23,518 nt of DNA from Mnemiopsis leidyi. Taxonomy: Eukaryota; Ctenophora; Tentaculata; Lobata; Bolinopsidae. How positions within the stretch are numbered: the stretch's first letter is position 1; each line of letters starts with the position of its first letter. The stretch is taken from contig JH154101.1 of NCBI GenBank assembly GCA_000226015.1, positions 110,570 through 134,087 of the forward strand, written 5' to 3'. Shown here piece by piece: positions 8,401-18,600 of the stretch. The position numbers and the translations under genes are program-made. The notes under the pieces are model-generated. The model made no database searches and was not told the DNA's origin. It saw only the letters and a list, made by a program, of their open reading frames with translations.

Positions 8401-11327
8401 CGGAAGAATGAAGAAGTTAGAAGGAAGGACGCCGCTTTCTTCTGACATTTAAACACCGTCTGAGATTTTTGATATCCAGTCTTCCCTGATCTTGATGACA
8501 AATGCACAATATTTACCTATATGAAAGTTCTCTCTAATAGTTCGCCCTTTCAGACGTGCGTAAAATTATTTGTCGCCCCATTCCACCACAAGAATTATTT
8601 CTGACCTTAGAGCTAAAAGTCAACTTGTCAAATATTTTGAGGGATTGTTTTTTGTGAGATTTGTGTCAGTGTATGTCTCCAACCCTTGATCACGCGTCCT
8701 TTGAAACCAAACTGAAATTCCAATTTATTCCACTGCACAAACCATGATTAAAGCTCACTATTGTATTCCATCCAGGCGTCAAAAGTTGAGGAGGAAGCGT
8801 CCACAGTTCCATCTACAGTCCGCCAGGTCCCAGAAGTGTCGGAATCGTACAGGCCATGTCTGATGGTAGCAGACACCAGCGACCAAAGTCAGGATTGTGG
8901 ATCCAGCAAGAAGGTACGGAGACCAAGAACGTGTTTCTCAGATGAGCAGCTGAAGGAGCTGGAAAGACGTTTCAGAATAAACAAGTAAGTTTATGGAGGG
9001 TGAGAACCGGGTACGGGTTGTTAGTTTTAGTTCGTCAGAAAATGTATATGTTCCTCTCATTTAGAGTTCGATCAAATTCAAACTTGAAGTTGACATTAAC
9101 TTTTTAAATTAATTCTACGTGGATTTCTTCAGATACGTGAGTGTGGCTGACAGGACCCTTCTTTGTTCTGAACTAGGACTAACAGATTCTCAAATCAAAA
9201 CCTGGTTTCAAAATAGGTTAGATACCGTGATTAATGATGTTTTTATAGTCATAGATTAATAATTGAGTTTCAAAGTTACAGTTGGGACAGCTTTCTTCAA
9301 GGTTAAAACAGTAATAAGCAACATTTTGATTTAGTTTTTAAGTAACCATTTTGAAATAGATTAACCCACGTATAAACTACTTAGACTTGCATCTTTAATG
9401 AGCTACTTAAATGAACTACTTAGATATCCTAGTTAGGATAAACTGTTAAGATAATTGCCTTACTCGGGATAATAATGACCGGAATAAAGTGGCGGGTTTC
9501 GAGCAATTTCGCCATATTTTTCCCAGACGACGTTTTCCTTGGTCGTTAATAAACCCGCTGAGTAAAGTAGCTAAAACCTGCCTTATCAGTAAACAAAATT
9601 TACATTATGACAAATACTCGTTTATGCAACTGCAAGTGCTACGGTGTGGGATGAGAAATTAAGAAATATCATAATCAACAAAATTGATTATCATCGTTTC
9701 ATCATAATAGAAATAGATTGGCAATGAATGATTTATATCCTAATTTTTTACGTTACGTCGTTACATTAATAAACTTGTGTTTTGTGAGCTGACCGCGATA
9801 TCACTACCATCAAAAGTAGTCTCGACAATCATCTGATTAAAATTTTGACAAATAGCTTGGACAGGCGGATTCCCAGTTTCTTACGTACTTAAACAGACCA
9901 AATGTGTCATATTAATACGACAATTTCGTATAGTACTTAAAGTAAATTGATGTTTCTTACTAGCAATACGTTCTTGCTTCTGGTCATAATGATAACTGAC
10001 ATGACGTAGGTATCTGTGTATGACGTTAGGCACCGTCGGAAGCATTGGTAGACAACCGCACTGTTGATCCTAAACACTCTGTCATCACGATCCTGCACAT
10101 GAACGTGCTGTCAGCTGTAGCAGTATATCAAGTAGTAGGAACATAAGTTTAGTGTCCTAATAGGACACATGGCGTTGAAACTCAACTCGTCTTCCCTCTC
10201 AGACGTACCAAATGGAAGAGACTAAACGAAGCAAGATACAACCTTCTAAGTGACGGGGTAGACAGTCGGCTGTTGAGGAAGGATTCAACCTACTACGCTC
10301 ATCCTGGTGTCACTATTCCCTCTTTTCAGCCCAAGGTAGGAGCTGGCTTTAGTTTCAGCTGGGTAAAATCATAATGCTTGATTGTTATTGTTGAGCTAGT
10401 TAACTGACCTTAACTTACGGTCAGTTGGTATTTTTAAGTCGTAAGGTCTTGGCCATATCTGCTAAAACGTGTTTTGGCAATCATTACTTCCATTGGCGCT
10501 TTTCTCCTTTTCACTTTAACTGCTAGTTAAAACTAGTTACTAACCGTAACTTAGTTTTAAGTCGTCAGGTCTAAGCCATATCTGCTTAAACGTATTCTGG
10601 GACACATTGCATCAATCGGTGCCTTTCTCCTCTTACTTCAACCCCCTTCCTTAACTGAATTTTTGCTCTCAGGGAAGTGACGGAGACATCTCCAGTAGCT
10701 TTACATCACCACACAACATCTACAGTTCCTTCTCCAACACCTTCCCCTCCTTCCCCAACTACATGTGGTCAGCTACCGGGGGCTACTCTCCCGTCTACAA
10801 CCCAGCTCTCCAGAACCCCACCCCCTCCCACCCCGCCACTTCAGCTCAGCTGACTCCCCTCACTGTCCTCACTCCCCTTCAGAGTTCCTCTCAGGGACAC
10901 CCCGCTGCTGCCAGCACTCTTACTAGTGAAGATGGTGAGCATTAGAGGCTTTAGTGTTTATGTTATATTTCTGTTTTGACCATTTAGTGTTACTTAGATG
11001 AAATACTAGTTTTATCAGCTCTGACTATGATATTGCATAATATCTCTTTGAAATAATGTAAGTGTGTAAGTGTCTATTTGTTCACAACAACTAAAAACCT
11101 GCCCCACAGGTGTATCCCCACAATCCCACTTTCACAGTCTCTACCCGTCCGCTAAATCAGGAGCAGCTGCCCTCGCCTACCAGACCTCGAAAACTGCGGT
11201 AGCGCCACCAGAACCACCCTACTCGACGAAGGAGGGCGGGATTTGTGTGGGGCCCTACTCCTCACCCTACTACAACCCATGTGTTGAGAAGTCTATCCGA
11301 TCTCAATACCAGACTGCTCTGACGTAA
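2374..11327 (+). CDS. NK-like (Bar/Tlx-type) homeobox transcription factor, six coding exons
   Basis: Spliced CDS: join(2374-2457, 8776-8984, 9133-9216, 10203-10335, 10673-10934, 11110-11327), 990 bases, 329 residues plus TAA. All junctions are GT-AG and keep frame. The homeodomain spans about residues 75-134, with L16, F20, W48, F49, Q50, N51, R53 and W56-K57 in place. T47 in KTWFQNRRTKWKR is typical of BarH and Tlx proteins. An eh1-like motif FSIEMIL lies at about residues 13-19; this motif recruits Groucho/TLE in repressor homeoproteins. The C-terminal half is Pro/Ser/Thr/Tyr-rich and probably disordered. The product should be a nuclear DNA-binding regulator, likely a repressor (inference). 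Exact orthology (BarH, Tlx, Bsh or a lineage-specific NK gene) cannot be settled here, so no symbol is given. Two introns interrupt the homeobox, at codons 24 and 52. Confidence 0.9.
2871..2934. repeat. Tandem duplication, two 32-bp units
   Basis: Units at 2871-2902 and 2903-2934 share the core aaattggtcaaat and differ at a handful of positions. It lies in intron 1. Confidence 0.88.
3601..3641. mobile_element. Diverged fragment of the MITE at 4460-4552
   Basis: This 41-base stretch matches 4479-4519 at about 34 of 41 positions, including the identical core TATTTACCGTGTCTCTC. Terminal inverted repeats are not recognisable, so it is a decayed or truncated copy of the same family. Confidence 0.65.
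3999..4027. repeat. 10-bp inverted repeat, 9-base loop
   Basis: ACAATATGAT at 3999-4008 pairs with ATCATATTGT at 4018-4027. AT-rich stem in intron 1, function unknown. Confidence 0.75.
4460..4552. mobile_element. 93-bp TA-flanked MITE (Tc1/mariner or pogo-like)
   Basis: Perfect terminal inverted repeats CAGTAAAACCTCTAT and ATAGAGGTTTTACTG bound the element, each flanked by the dinucleotide TA (4458-4459 and 4553-4554), as expected for a TA target duplication. A nested inverted repeat, ACCGGGCCT with AGGCCCGGT, lies inside. CAGT termini and a TA target are hallmarks of the Tc1/mariner superfamily including pogo. There is no coding capacity, so the element is non-autonomous. Confidence 0.88.
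5205..5249. repeat. AT-rich tandem repeat
   Basis: Two 16-base units ATTATTATTATATTAG (5205-5220, 5221-5236) followed by a 13-base unit (5237-5249). Located in intron 1. Confidence 0.9.
6145..6193. repeat. Near-palindromic AT tract
   Basis: About 49 bases of TA/ATA repeats capable of self-pairing. No coding or element context. Confidence 0.8.
6965..7280 (+). promoter_or_regulatory. Candidate promoter 2 (internal) of the homeobox gene
   Basis: A GC-richer island in intron 1. CACGTG occurs at 6992-6997 and 7012-7017 as the ends of an inverted repeat (CACGTGACT, 8-base spacer, AGTCACGTG). CCAAT boxes lie at about 6969, 7079, 7119 and 7159. A weak TATA-like sequence (cttaaaagatacatatat) sits near 7252-7269. 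The combination of paired E-boxes and several CCAAT boxes mirrors promoter 1. A possible first coding exon with a donor site starts about 125 bases downstream, which supports promoter function. Bidirectional activity is possible. Confidence 0.55.
7404..7448 (+). CDS. Candidate alternative exon 1 (form B)
   Basis: ATG at 7404 opens 15 codons, MVVYEERAADSFSFT, followed by donor gtaggaag in phase 0. Exon 2 begins in phase 0, so the splice would be in frame and give a 316-residue protein that shares everything from exon 2 onward. The same donor hexamer gtagga is used by exon 4. The form B N-terminus has no full eh1 motif. The ATG has G at +4 but T at -3. The evidence is positional only; no transcript data are available. 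Confidence 0.5.
7449..8775 (+). other. Intron between alternative exon 1 and exon 2
   Basis: Mostly AT-rich. Open stretches at 7621-7818 and 7867-8140 have no family match and no compatible splice phase, although a strong donor-like sequence (ATG|GTAAGA) lies at 7812-7820. A non-coding leader exon here cannot be excluded. Confidence 0.5.
8776..8984 (+). CDS. Homeobox gene exon 2 (linker and homeodomain N-terminal half)
   Basis: Acceptor ttccatccag, donor gtaagt. Encodes form A residues 29-97 plus two bases of K98. The first 45 residues are an acidic, Ser/Val-rich linker. The homeodomain starts at VRRPRTCFSDEQLKELERRF, covering the N-terminal arm and helix 1. It ends in phase 2 within codon 24 of the homeodomain. 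Confidence 0.93.
8985..9132 (+). other. Homeobox gene intron 2 (148 bases)
   Basis: A gtaagt...ttcttcag intron that splits homeodomain codon 24 in phase 2. Confidence 0.9.
9133..9216 (+). CDS. Homeobox gene exon 3 (homeodomain helices 2 and 3)
   Basis: Acceptor ttcttcag, donor gttaga. Contains homeodomain codons 25-51 and parts of 24 and 52, including YVSVADRTLL, LGLTDSQIKTWFQN and the DNA-contacting Q50 and N51. The exon is 84 bases, with phase 2 at both ends. Confidence 0.93.
9217..10202 (+). other. Homeobox gene intron 3 (986 bases)
   Basis: Splits homeodomain codon 52 in phase 2 (WFQN-R). It contains a loose inverted repeat GCGGGTTT (9492-9499) and AAACCCGC (9551-9558) and short repeats of actacttaga near 9375-9425. 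No coding sequence seen. Confidence 0.85.
10203..10335 (+). CDS. Homeobox gene exon 4 (homeodomain end and extension)
   Basis: Acceptor ccctctcag, donor gtagga. Completes R52 and encodes RTKWKRLN, the end of recognition helix 3, then a charged extension through YYAHPGVTIPSFQPK. Phase 0 at the end. Confidence 0.93.
10393..10645. repeat. Imperfect tandem duplication in intron 4, unit about 125 bp
   Basis: The segment starting at about 10393 (gctagttaactg...ttttaagtcgtaaggtct) recurs from about 10522 (gctagttaaaac...ttttaagtcgtcaggtct). Shared blocks include ttttaagtcg, ggtct, gccatatctgct, aaacgt and ctttctcc. The copies have many substitutions, so the duplication is old. The second copy ends in the pyrimidine-rich tract ahead of the exon 5 acceptor. 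Confidence 0.8.
10673..10934 (+). CDS. Homeobox gene exon 5 (Ser/Pro/Thr-rich)
   Basis: Acceptor gctctcag, donor gtgagc. Encodes 87 residues plus one base, rich in Ser, Pro, Thr, Tyr and Phe, including YMWSATGGYSPVYNPALQ. No known domain; probably a disordered transregulatory region. Read-through of the donor would reach a stop three codons later (GEH-stop). Confidence 0.9.
11110..11327 (+). CDS. Homeobox gene exon 6 (C-terminus)
   Basis: Acceptor gccccacag restores frame from phase 1. Encodes GVSPQSHFHSLYPSAKSG at its start and ends YNPCVEKSIRSQYQTALT followed by TAA. Tyr/Pro/Ser-rich, no known domain. Confidence 0.9.
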
Positions 11328-12364
11328 TGTAAATGTGGAGTTTTCCAATTTAAGGAACTTTTTGCTGTTTTGGTGTGTTAGAAGATTTGAAGTGAAGTAA
11401 GTTTTCGTCCAAGAGGAAGTTGATGAAGATAATTGTGATGAAGATGCACTGCCATTTGGTGGTTCCTCACTAACTGATGCTGAGAAATAAGAATTGAAGA
11501 ATTTACAACATAATTTATTGACTTATGAATAGTGTTATTTATATATTGTTGATTTCCTGAAGCATTTTAATCTGCTGCCCATCTATGTTGGCTTCGTTGG
11601 GGTTGCTTTTGTATTTCTATGGACTGATAAATGATGTTTGTTCTAAATTTAGCTATAGTATCACCGACTCGTTAAAAGATTTGAGAGTTAAATATCTTGA
11701 TACTGACGTTTGTCATAAGATGCTGTCAACAAGATCAATAAACAGTCAATATAAATAGGTTTTAGAAGCGAGCGTCGCGACAAAGTTACAGTTTTATCTT
11801 ACATTTGCTCTTATCTGATGGCTGTGTCAGTGAATTTTAATTCAATATCTAACGACCATGGCCTGCACACTACTTGCATAATTACCGACATTTCACTTTG
11901 CAACGTGTGACATTTGAGTGACATTTTTACATGTTTTAAGTCAATGATATTTTTAATGGTTGCTGTTATTAAAGCTGACAATGCAAACCCTCAAATGTTT
12001 TTAATCAGGTATTATCAACGTTTTGATGATGCAGTTGTTTTCCTTTGTGACATTTCTTAACGTTTTTTTTCCAATTTTCTTTTTCTATTTTGGAGACCAA
12101 AGCTAATTATGACCATGGAAATTGGGATCAACGCAAAACAGTAAACATTTTTCTTTCGTTCTTCCGTTTTTGGTTCTACAAAGTAAAATATATGAATGAC
12201 GGATATTAATGTAAACTGCAAAACAAACCAATTAGCTAAGATAACAACAGCTATAAATGTTACTTTGCAACAATTTCAATTATAATCAACACACCTCTTA
12301 AAAACCTCCCTCTTTGAATGGTTAAAGGACTAGTCAAGTTCTAAAACAAACAAGTCAATTTCGG
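11328..12364. other. 3' UTR and intergenic region between convergent genes
   Basis: Contains the homeobox 3' UTR up to the signal at 11737, then about 620 bases with no recognisable gene before the - strand ligase poly(A) signal. AT-rich throughout. Confidence 0.75.
11737..11742 (+). terminator. Poly(A) signal AATAAA, homeobox gene
   Basis: Canonical AATAAA about 410 bases past the stop codon, the first perfect copy downstream on this strand. Confidence 0.65.
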
Positions 12365-12370
12365 TTTATT
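12365..12370 (-). terminator. Poly(A) signal AATAAA, UBE3A-like gene
   Basis: TTTATT on the + strand, read as AATAAA on the - strand, about 150 bases past the ligase stop codon. Confidence 0.6.
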
Positions 12371-12517
12371 TCTGTCCATCTAGCAAATGTAAAAATTTAA
12401 ACAAGCATCGACTATCGAGTCAAAATAACAAAATAAGTAAGTGTCTTACGTGTCATTAAAATCGTATATAAATTCATTACTTCTACAACAATAATATTGA
12501 AAAAAAGACCCCAGTCC

Positions 12518-12638
12518 TCATATCATACCGAATCCTTCAAAATGCTGAATCGCACTGTAGAGTTTTCTTTGTAGTTTTTCCTTCGAAGCGTATTCTGGCA
12601 GGAGTAGAACATTGAAGCACGTGTGAGCTGTGGGAAGT
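12518..12638 (-). CDS. UBE3A: UBE3A exon 17 (catalytic Cys and C-terminus)
   Basis: Acceptor tttatttcag. Encodes [20 protein letters not shown] through EGFGMI and a TGA stop. Contains the thioester-forming Cys in the HTCFN motif. The ending GFGMI parallels GFGML in human UBE3A. Confidence 0.95.
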
Positions 12639-15600
12639 CTGAAATAAAGTTTAGGTTGTCAAGTGTAGTTTAGTGTTTACTTGTCTCTACATTCCGTCGA
12701 AAATCAGAATACCTCATAGAATAAGTAACAGACTAACGCACTGGTGTTTGACGAGCTCTTCAGACAGATATCATCTCGTTGCGCGTCTAGAATTTCTCCG
12801 AAATTCGTCGGGGCTAAAATTCGTGATAGCGCGTGCAGTCCGCGACAGCAGGTTATTAAGTTACAGGTAAAACCACGACAAGCTTGCGTATGTAGCAAGT
12901 ATTTAGTACAAGATTAGAAGATTTCCCTCAACATGAAATATAACGCTGCATGCAGAACTAAAATATGCAAATCAGCCAATGTTTTTCACCCTGTGCATGA
13001 ATTAACATAGAAACGCGCGTGGCGCGCGCGCAGAGCACGACATTAACTACTGCTGACATTCAACTAAAATGCCTTTGCGGGTAACAGGAGAGCACTTTCG
13101 AAAATCACTCCCATCGCCCAAATGCCCATCACATGAGCATTTTATCGGAAATCTTTTACGGCAACATGTTTAGTTTTTAACAAGGCTAAACAAAGGACAG
13201 GAATGAACGATCCTCAAATGACAAATTTAGTATTGCGCACCTGAATCCTAATTCCAGTTAAATTTACCAACCTTTCGCAATCTCCACCGTTCTTAACGAC
13301 TATAAAGTTCATTTCGGACATGCCGCCAACTGGAGCTCGACCACAACCCGTGGAAAAAGCCAGCAACTTTGACTTGTCTTCTTCTGTCATTGCGTGGGTT
13401 ATTTCCCAAAACCATCTGATAAATAAATAAATAAATGAGAAATAGATAATAGATAATGATGCCAGAATCATCGCACCTACTTATCTCAAAATATAATACA
13501 AATCTTGAATGATTGATAACACACTGCTATATCAAAGTAAACAGAGCTTTAAAGAAAACCAATTTCTCAACTTAGCAAATCAGTTTAACCAAAAATGTTC
13601 CGAAACTCGAAATAATGGTAAAAGGAGATCAGAAATTATTCTAAAGACTCACTTGACAACATCACTGTCAGCCGAGTAACCATTGTCGTAGCGCGCAACG
13701 CTCTGCAGCGCACGGAAGTCTAACTCAGGAGTGCCCACTATTAGCTTTTCCAGCTCCTCAGGCCGGAACCATGACTTGAGGGGGGAGTGTGATGCCACCA
13801 TGTCAAACCCTTTCTTGAACTGATCAAACTGGAAATACGTGCAAGTTATTTTCTACTATTTCTGTTGGACCCTTAAGTCGATACAAGGTTAAATTACAAT
13901 TATATTTAAGACTTTACTGTCACGTTACCAGATTGTGTCTGTGTTTGAGAAAACGTCTGTGTTTGAGAAAACGTGCCACCGTTACAAATTGAATTTGCAG
14001 AACATCGTAAAATATTAATTATTTACTGGGAATTAAATACCTGCTTTGATACGGATGTATTAAGCACACAGTTAACATATTTAGCCACAAAATCGTGTTT
14101 ATTTTTGCTGGTTACAGGAATCTTATCTCCGCCTTCCACTAAATCGTACGTGATTGTCTCTCCAAACAAGCCTGACAATGAAGAAAAACTTCAGCAGCTG
14201 GCACAGGATTCAAATCCGAAAACACGAAATTAATCTTATGCTATCAAGGAATTTGCTGGGCCAATAAGATTTAAGAATAATAGCAGAACCAGCTCAGTGA
14301 TGAAATTTTCAGCTAATTGATGACATACCTAAATGATGACATTACTGACGACATACCGGTAGTGCTGGCAACAAAGTCCAACATAAAGACCTCCTCCACA
14401 TCGTCATCAGGGTAATCAAGGAGTTGTTGTAGACTGGATCCAAGTAGTGGGTGAGACAGGATAAGATCTCGGATATCTGGCTCTTCCCCCATCAGTTTCT
14501 GATACAAGACCTACAATTGTACTCGGTCATCATTCTGTTACTTCATAGAAAATATCGCAATCAAGAGAAACGTTGCCATTACGATGTAACTTATTCTTAT
14601 GACTTATTCTTATAACATTTTCAAATCTATATTCTCTACGTTCTCGATGTCGCTTTATGAATTCTCTTGACTCACAGTGGGGAAGCGAATGTCAAGGATT
14701 ATATTGTTGTAGACGGCTAAACCAAGGAGCATTCCGATGAGCTTGTAGTTGTGATCTACCTCAAAGGACTGAGGGTTAAACCACAGCATACGTGTGTCCT
14801 CAATGTCCACAAACATCCCTGAAGGAGAAATAAGTTGTGAATTAAGCCAGTTTATCATTGTGATATCAAGGAAGCGAGAACTTCTTACGTTTCATGATGG
14901 ACACGTAATCGTACATCATCTGAAGAATTTTTTATCGATCAGTCTATCATTAATATTTCTCATTGCCCTAATGTCTATTCTAGATAAATAAAAGTTGAAT
15001 TTATGTCCTTCCTGTATATTTGGTGACAGTTTAGGAAAAATCAGATTTCTCCATACCATATCATCATAAAACCAAGAGAGTCTAGTTTATAACTGTTTAT
15101 TACAATTGACAGCTGACAAATTCATAGTGTATTTGCCAAATTACTTGACCAAATTTAGCGCCATTACTTTGCCTTGATACTTGAGCTTGGTTAAGTTATT
15201 AAGTATAAGAGCATACATGATACAGTACACTATACACTATTCAACCCGGAAGTATTATGCATTGTCAGCAAAGCAATATCATACAATAATCGTTATTCGA
15301 GAATCAACCTGACCCTAAATGATTAAGGAACTTCTATGTCGAGGCGTTAACGTTAATTATTTAATCTATGCAGGCAACTCCATTTTCTTAGAAGAAAATT
15401 CGTTTAAATACCATTAATTTTACATTATGTGAGAGACAGAATCGAATGATTTGTCTTGGATGTCCAATTCTATAGCGATTTAATAATCTAAGATTTGGAG
15501 CAAACATATCAATTCGTGTACATTTGACATATTCATGATTTCCATGACTTAATAGTTTACATTGAGCAGTATATTGAACACACACATAGCTACACTCTAC

Positions 15601-18600
15601 AGTGTACAGTGTTTAAAAATTGAGATAGTTAGCTTTCACTTGAAATGATGGAAATGTTTGGATTGACAAATTATAATAAGGTATTATTGAAAATTATTAT
15701 CAATGAATGCATTCTTTAGAAATCGATTTCTAGCTCTCTCCCATAGTTTTTGCCTAGCTCCAGACACTCAAGGGATTCAGGAGAACTTCCAACCCAAAAA
15801 TTAATGATATAATTTGAGCAAGCTCCATAGCGTCTTTCCCATATGGTAACAGAGACCAGAGTTGAATAATTCTCACCATAATTAGGGTTGAAGAGTTCAG
15901 CTATGATGAGTTGGAAGAACTCTTTGGAAACACCACCCTCGTCCACCCCCTCCTCTCCTTCAAACTCCACGTATAGTTGTCGTTGCAGTTGTTGTGGTTC
16001 TTCCTCTGCGACCTGATTGACAGAAGGTCATCTCTAACATGTATGTTCATACTTCATAGTAACAGGTAACTGCTATATTTTCTTAGTAAATACTTCTGTA
16101 GAACTTCACTGGACATGAGCAGCAAGAAAACTACCTTCCTGTTTACATTCTAGAACAGATAAAAACCAACCATTTCAAGGTGGGTAAGAGCGTCCTCTAC
16201 AATGTTGTTTCTCTTCACGACCAACTTGAGATAAGGGTACTCTCCCGACATCAGTAGGAGGAACGGGTTCACTGATCTGTTCATGTTTATCCTGCAAAAT
16301 TAACAGAATTAATTTTATATATTTAAATTAGCTATACTGATAAAACCCGTACATGATTCCTCAAAATGAAGACATTTTCAAAATCACTAATTGGACGTTT
16401 ATTTGAATAATCACAACTCGTATCTATTTATGTCTATCAACCCCCCCCCCCCCCCCCTACCAATTTTTTTGAATAATTCTCCACAATATGAGGAATCATG
16501 GACTCGATAAAACCTCAAAGTTCCGCTGCGTTATAGTGTCACGTTGTTATAATTGTTTCATTTCTTCTAGCGCATATAATTCAACCTAGCAAAGCATAAG
16601 TGCTGGTTGAACAATTCGATGAAATATATTTTATAGCACACCTGTTATCAAATTGTAGACCAACGCTTTTAACGTGCGGTCTCAATACGAAAGGATAATG
16701 CAAGAACGCAAATCCCTTGCCCGACTTGTAGTTGATGTAGTCCTCGTCCATCTTGAGTTCTTGTGATATGTTATCGTTGTAGAACAGCGACAGGTCTATG
16801 TTTGAGTGGGAGTCCCATAGTGGTTCAATACCTGAATGTTCAATCTGTAATACTTCTTCACTTCGAGTCATTGACTATGTAGGGTGATTTTTATTTGACA
16901 GCTCATTTAATAGTGTAGTAGATCGCTAGAATGCAAAATAATGATCAATTAACAGGACTAATTAAATTGTGGTGTCTAAAGAACATATTGAAACGACGAG
17001 ATTGGCAGTATTGTAACCTAGTTTAGTAACCTAGTAAGTGACCTAGTTAGTAACCTAGTTTAGTAAAGAGTTTGGGTACTGGTTCGGGACGTCTAGATCT
17101 TGGTCTCCCACTGAGAAGACCGTTCATCTGGATCCTGAAGAAGCTTGTGAGAGGATCGTCCTCGTCTGTACTCTCCGTGTCACTATCTTCTCCCTCTTAA
17201 TAATAATTGAAATAAACTTACGTCTAATGTTGTAATTCAGGAATACATATAACATGATTGTTTTACAGAAATACATTTTTAAACAGGATAAGATAGGGCA
17301 TACAAGATGCTCAGTTTTCAGTGCGAAAATCTAAGCTTATTAAAATTCGAACTTATTTCACTGGTAATATTACTTTAAAATGTGTAGTGGTATCTACCCC
17401 GACTTTCTATGAAGACGATCGGGGGTTCGATTCCCAGATCCGCCAATCCTAGAGGAGTGCGCTAAGGGCATTTGCCTATGCAACCTTCTTGCCTATGCAA
17501 CCTATTCGACTCAGCAGAATGACCGGGAGAGCGTGATTGAGTGTTAAATGAGGAGGGTCTCCGTTAAAACATCTAGAATCTTCCAGGATCCCCTTCAGAA
17601 TAACTGTAAAAGCCTGGGTACAGGTGTAACAAATACAAATACAATTATATGCCTTTCCCTGAACTAATAATTACCTCTAGCTAGATCGAGGAGTCTCCTA
17701 GCGCTCTCAATCGGAGGTGAATTGTTAACTTCACCCTCGCCATCTTCGTCATCTGGGTCATCATCTTCAAAGTCTGCAAAGGCTCAGGTTGAGATCACCG
17801 GCAATTTGATAAAAGGCCGAAGCAAGTTTGGACAATTTTGAAGCAGCGTTGAGACATTTTCTACATCACAAAAAGTACAGAAATAACTAGTAACTTTACG
17901 ATATTTGAATTTTTGTAATAATACTCTGATAAGTGATTTCTTTCCATTATACAGATTTGATTGTTCGACCTAATCAACTCAGTACCTTGAAGAGCAAGTA
18001 GTGGCATCAGAATATCAGTTGCTGATTGTAAGCTTGCTGTGTTCTCTTCAGAAAGTGCACTTGTTGATCTGAGCAGAACACTTGTGGTAATTTGTGATGG
18101 TTGGTGATTCAGTCCTACAATTCTTATGTACAGAGTAAATGTAATTCTAAATACAATTCAATTTATTTATCTGACTGAGGCAATTGTAAGTTCACCCAGC
18201 ATTTTAAAAACTTTTGAAACGTTCTTTAGCATCTAAACCGAACAAAAAACTGTTGATCATCATCGCCGGCTATATTCGTGTCATTGTCGTCAATCCCATC
18301 TCTATCGATGTCATCAGTAAAGTCAGTGTCATCATCCTCGCTCACAAATTCAATGTCGTCAGGAAGTTCAGGGTAAACCGCACGGAGAACCTCGGAAATG
18401 TCAGTTGAGTATGTCTCGTCAGTGGTGACACCCCCCTCTGCACTGTCAGTCGGAGTATCGACACTCTCTTCACTCATCTGAGGGGCCAACCTGGATATCC
18501 TTGAGTTGTCCCCTGAACCATTTCCATTATTTTCTGTCTGCAAAGTACTATTTGGTGGATTCGTTGTTTTATTGGTCGTTTCTTTAGATTCGTGGTTTGG

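Larger units (their letters stand above)
2458..8775 (+). other. Intron 1 of the homeobox gene
   Basis: A 6.3-kb intron, by far the largest in the window. Apart from the alternative first exon and promoter 2 near its 3' end, I find no exon with both splice sites and coding sense. It holds a MITE, a diverged MITE copy, small duplications and AT-rich inverted repeats. Large first introns of developmental regulators often hold enhancers, but none can be identified here. Confidence 0.65.

Noticed and set aside
8761-8775. Possible start of the homeobox protein at the beginning of the exon 2 open frame
   Set aside because: There is no ATG there (the codon is TTG). The segment reads as a splice acceptor, and the upstream exons join in frame.
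12673-12898. Overlapping open frames on both strands in UBE3A intron 16
   Set aside because: Neither has homology or splice borders, and they overlap each other antisense inside a well-defined intron.
13973-14233. + strand open frame across UBE3A exon 14
   Set aside because: Antisense to an exon with strong HECT homology.
15388-15585. - strand open frame in UBE3A intron 11
   Set aside because: It falls between exons 11 and 12, which join directly in frame with a continuous HECT sequence. No splice sites or homology.
17378-17450. Functional tRNA gene
   Set aside because: A B-box is present, but there is no convincing acceptor stem or full cloverleaf, and the sequence continues into a SINE-like body and tail.
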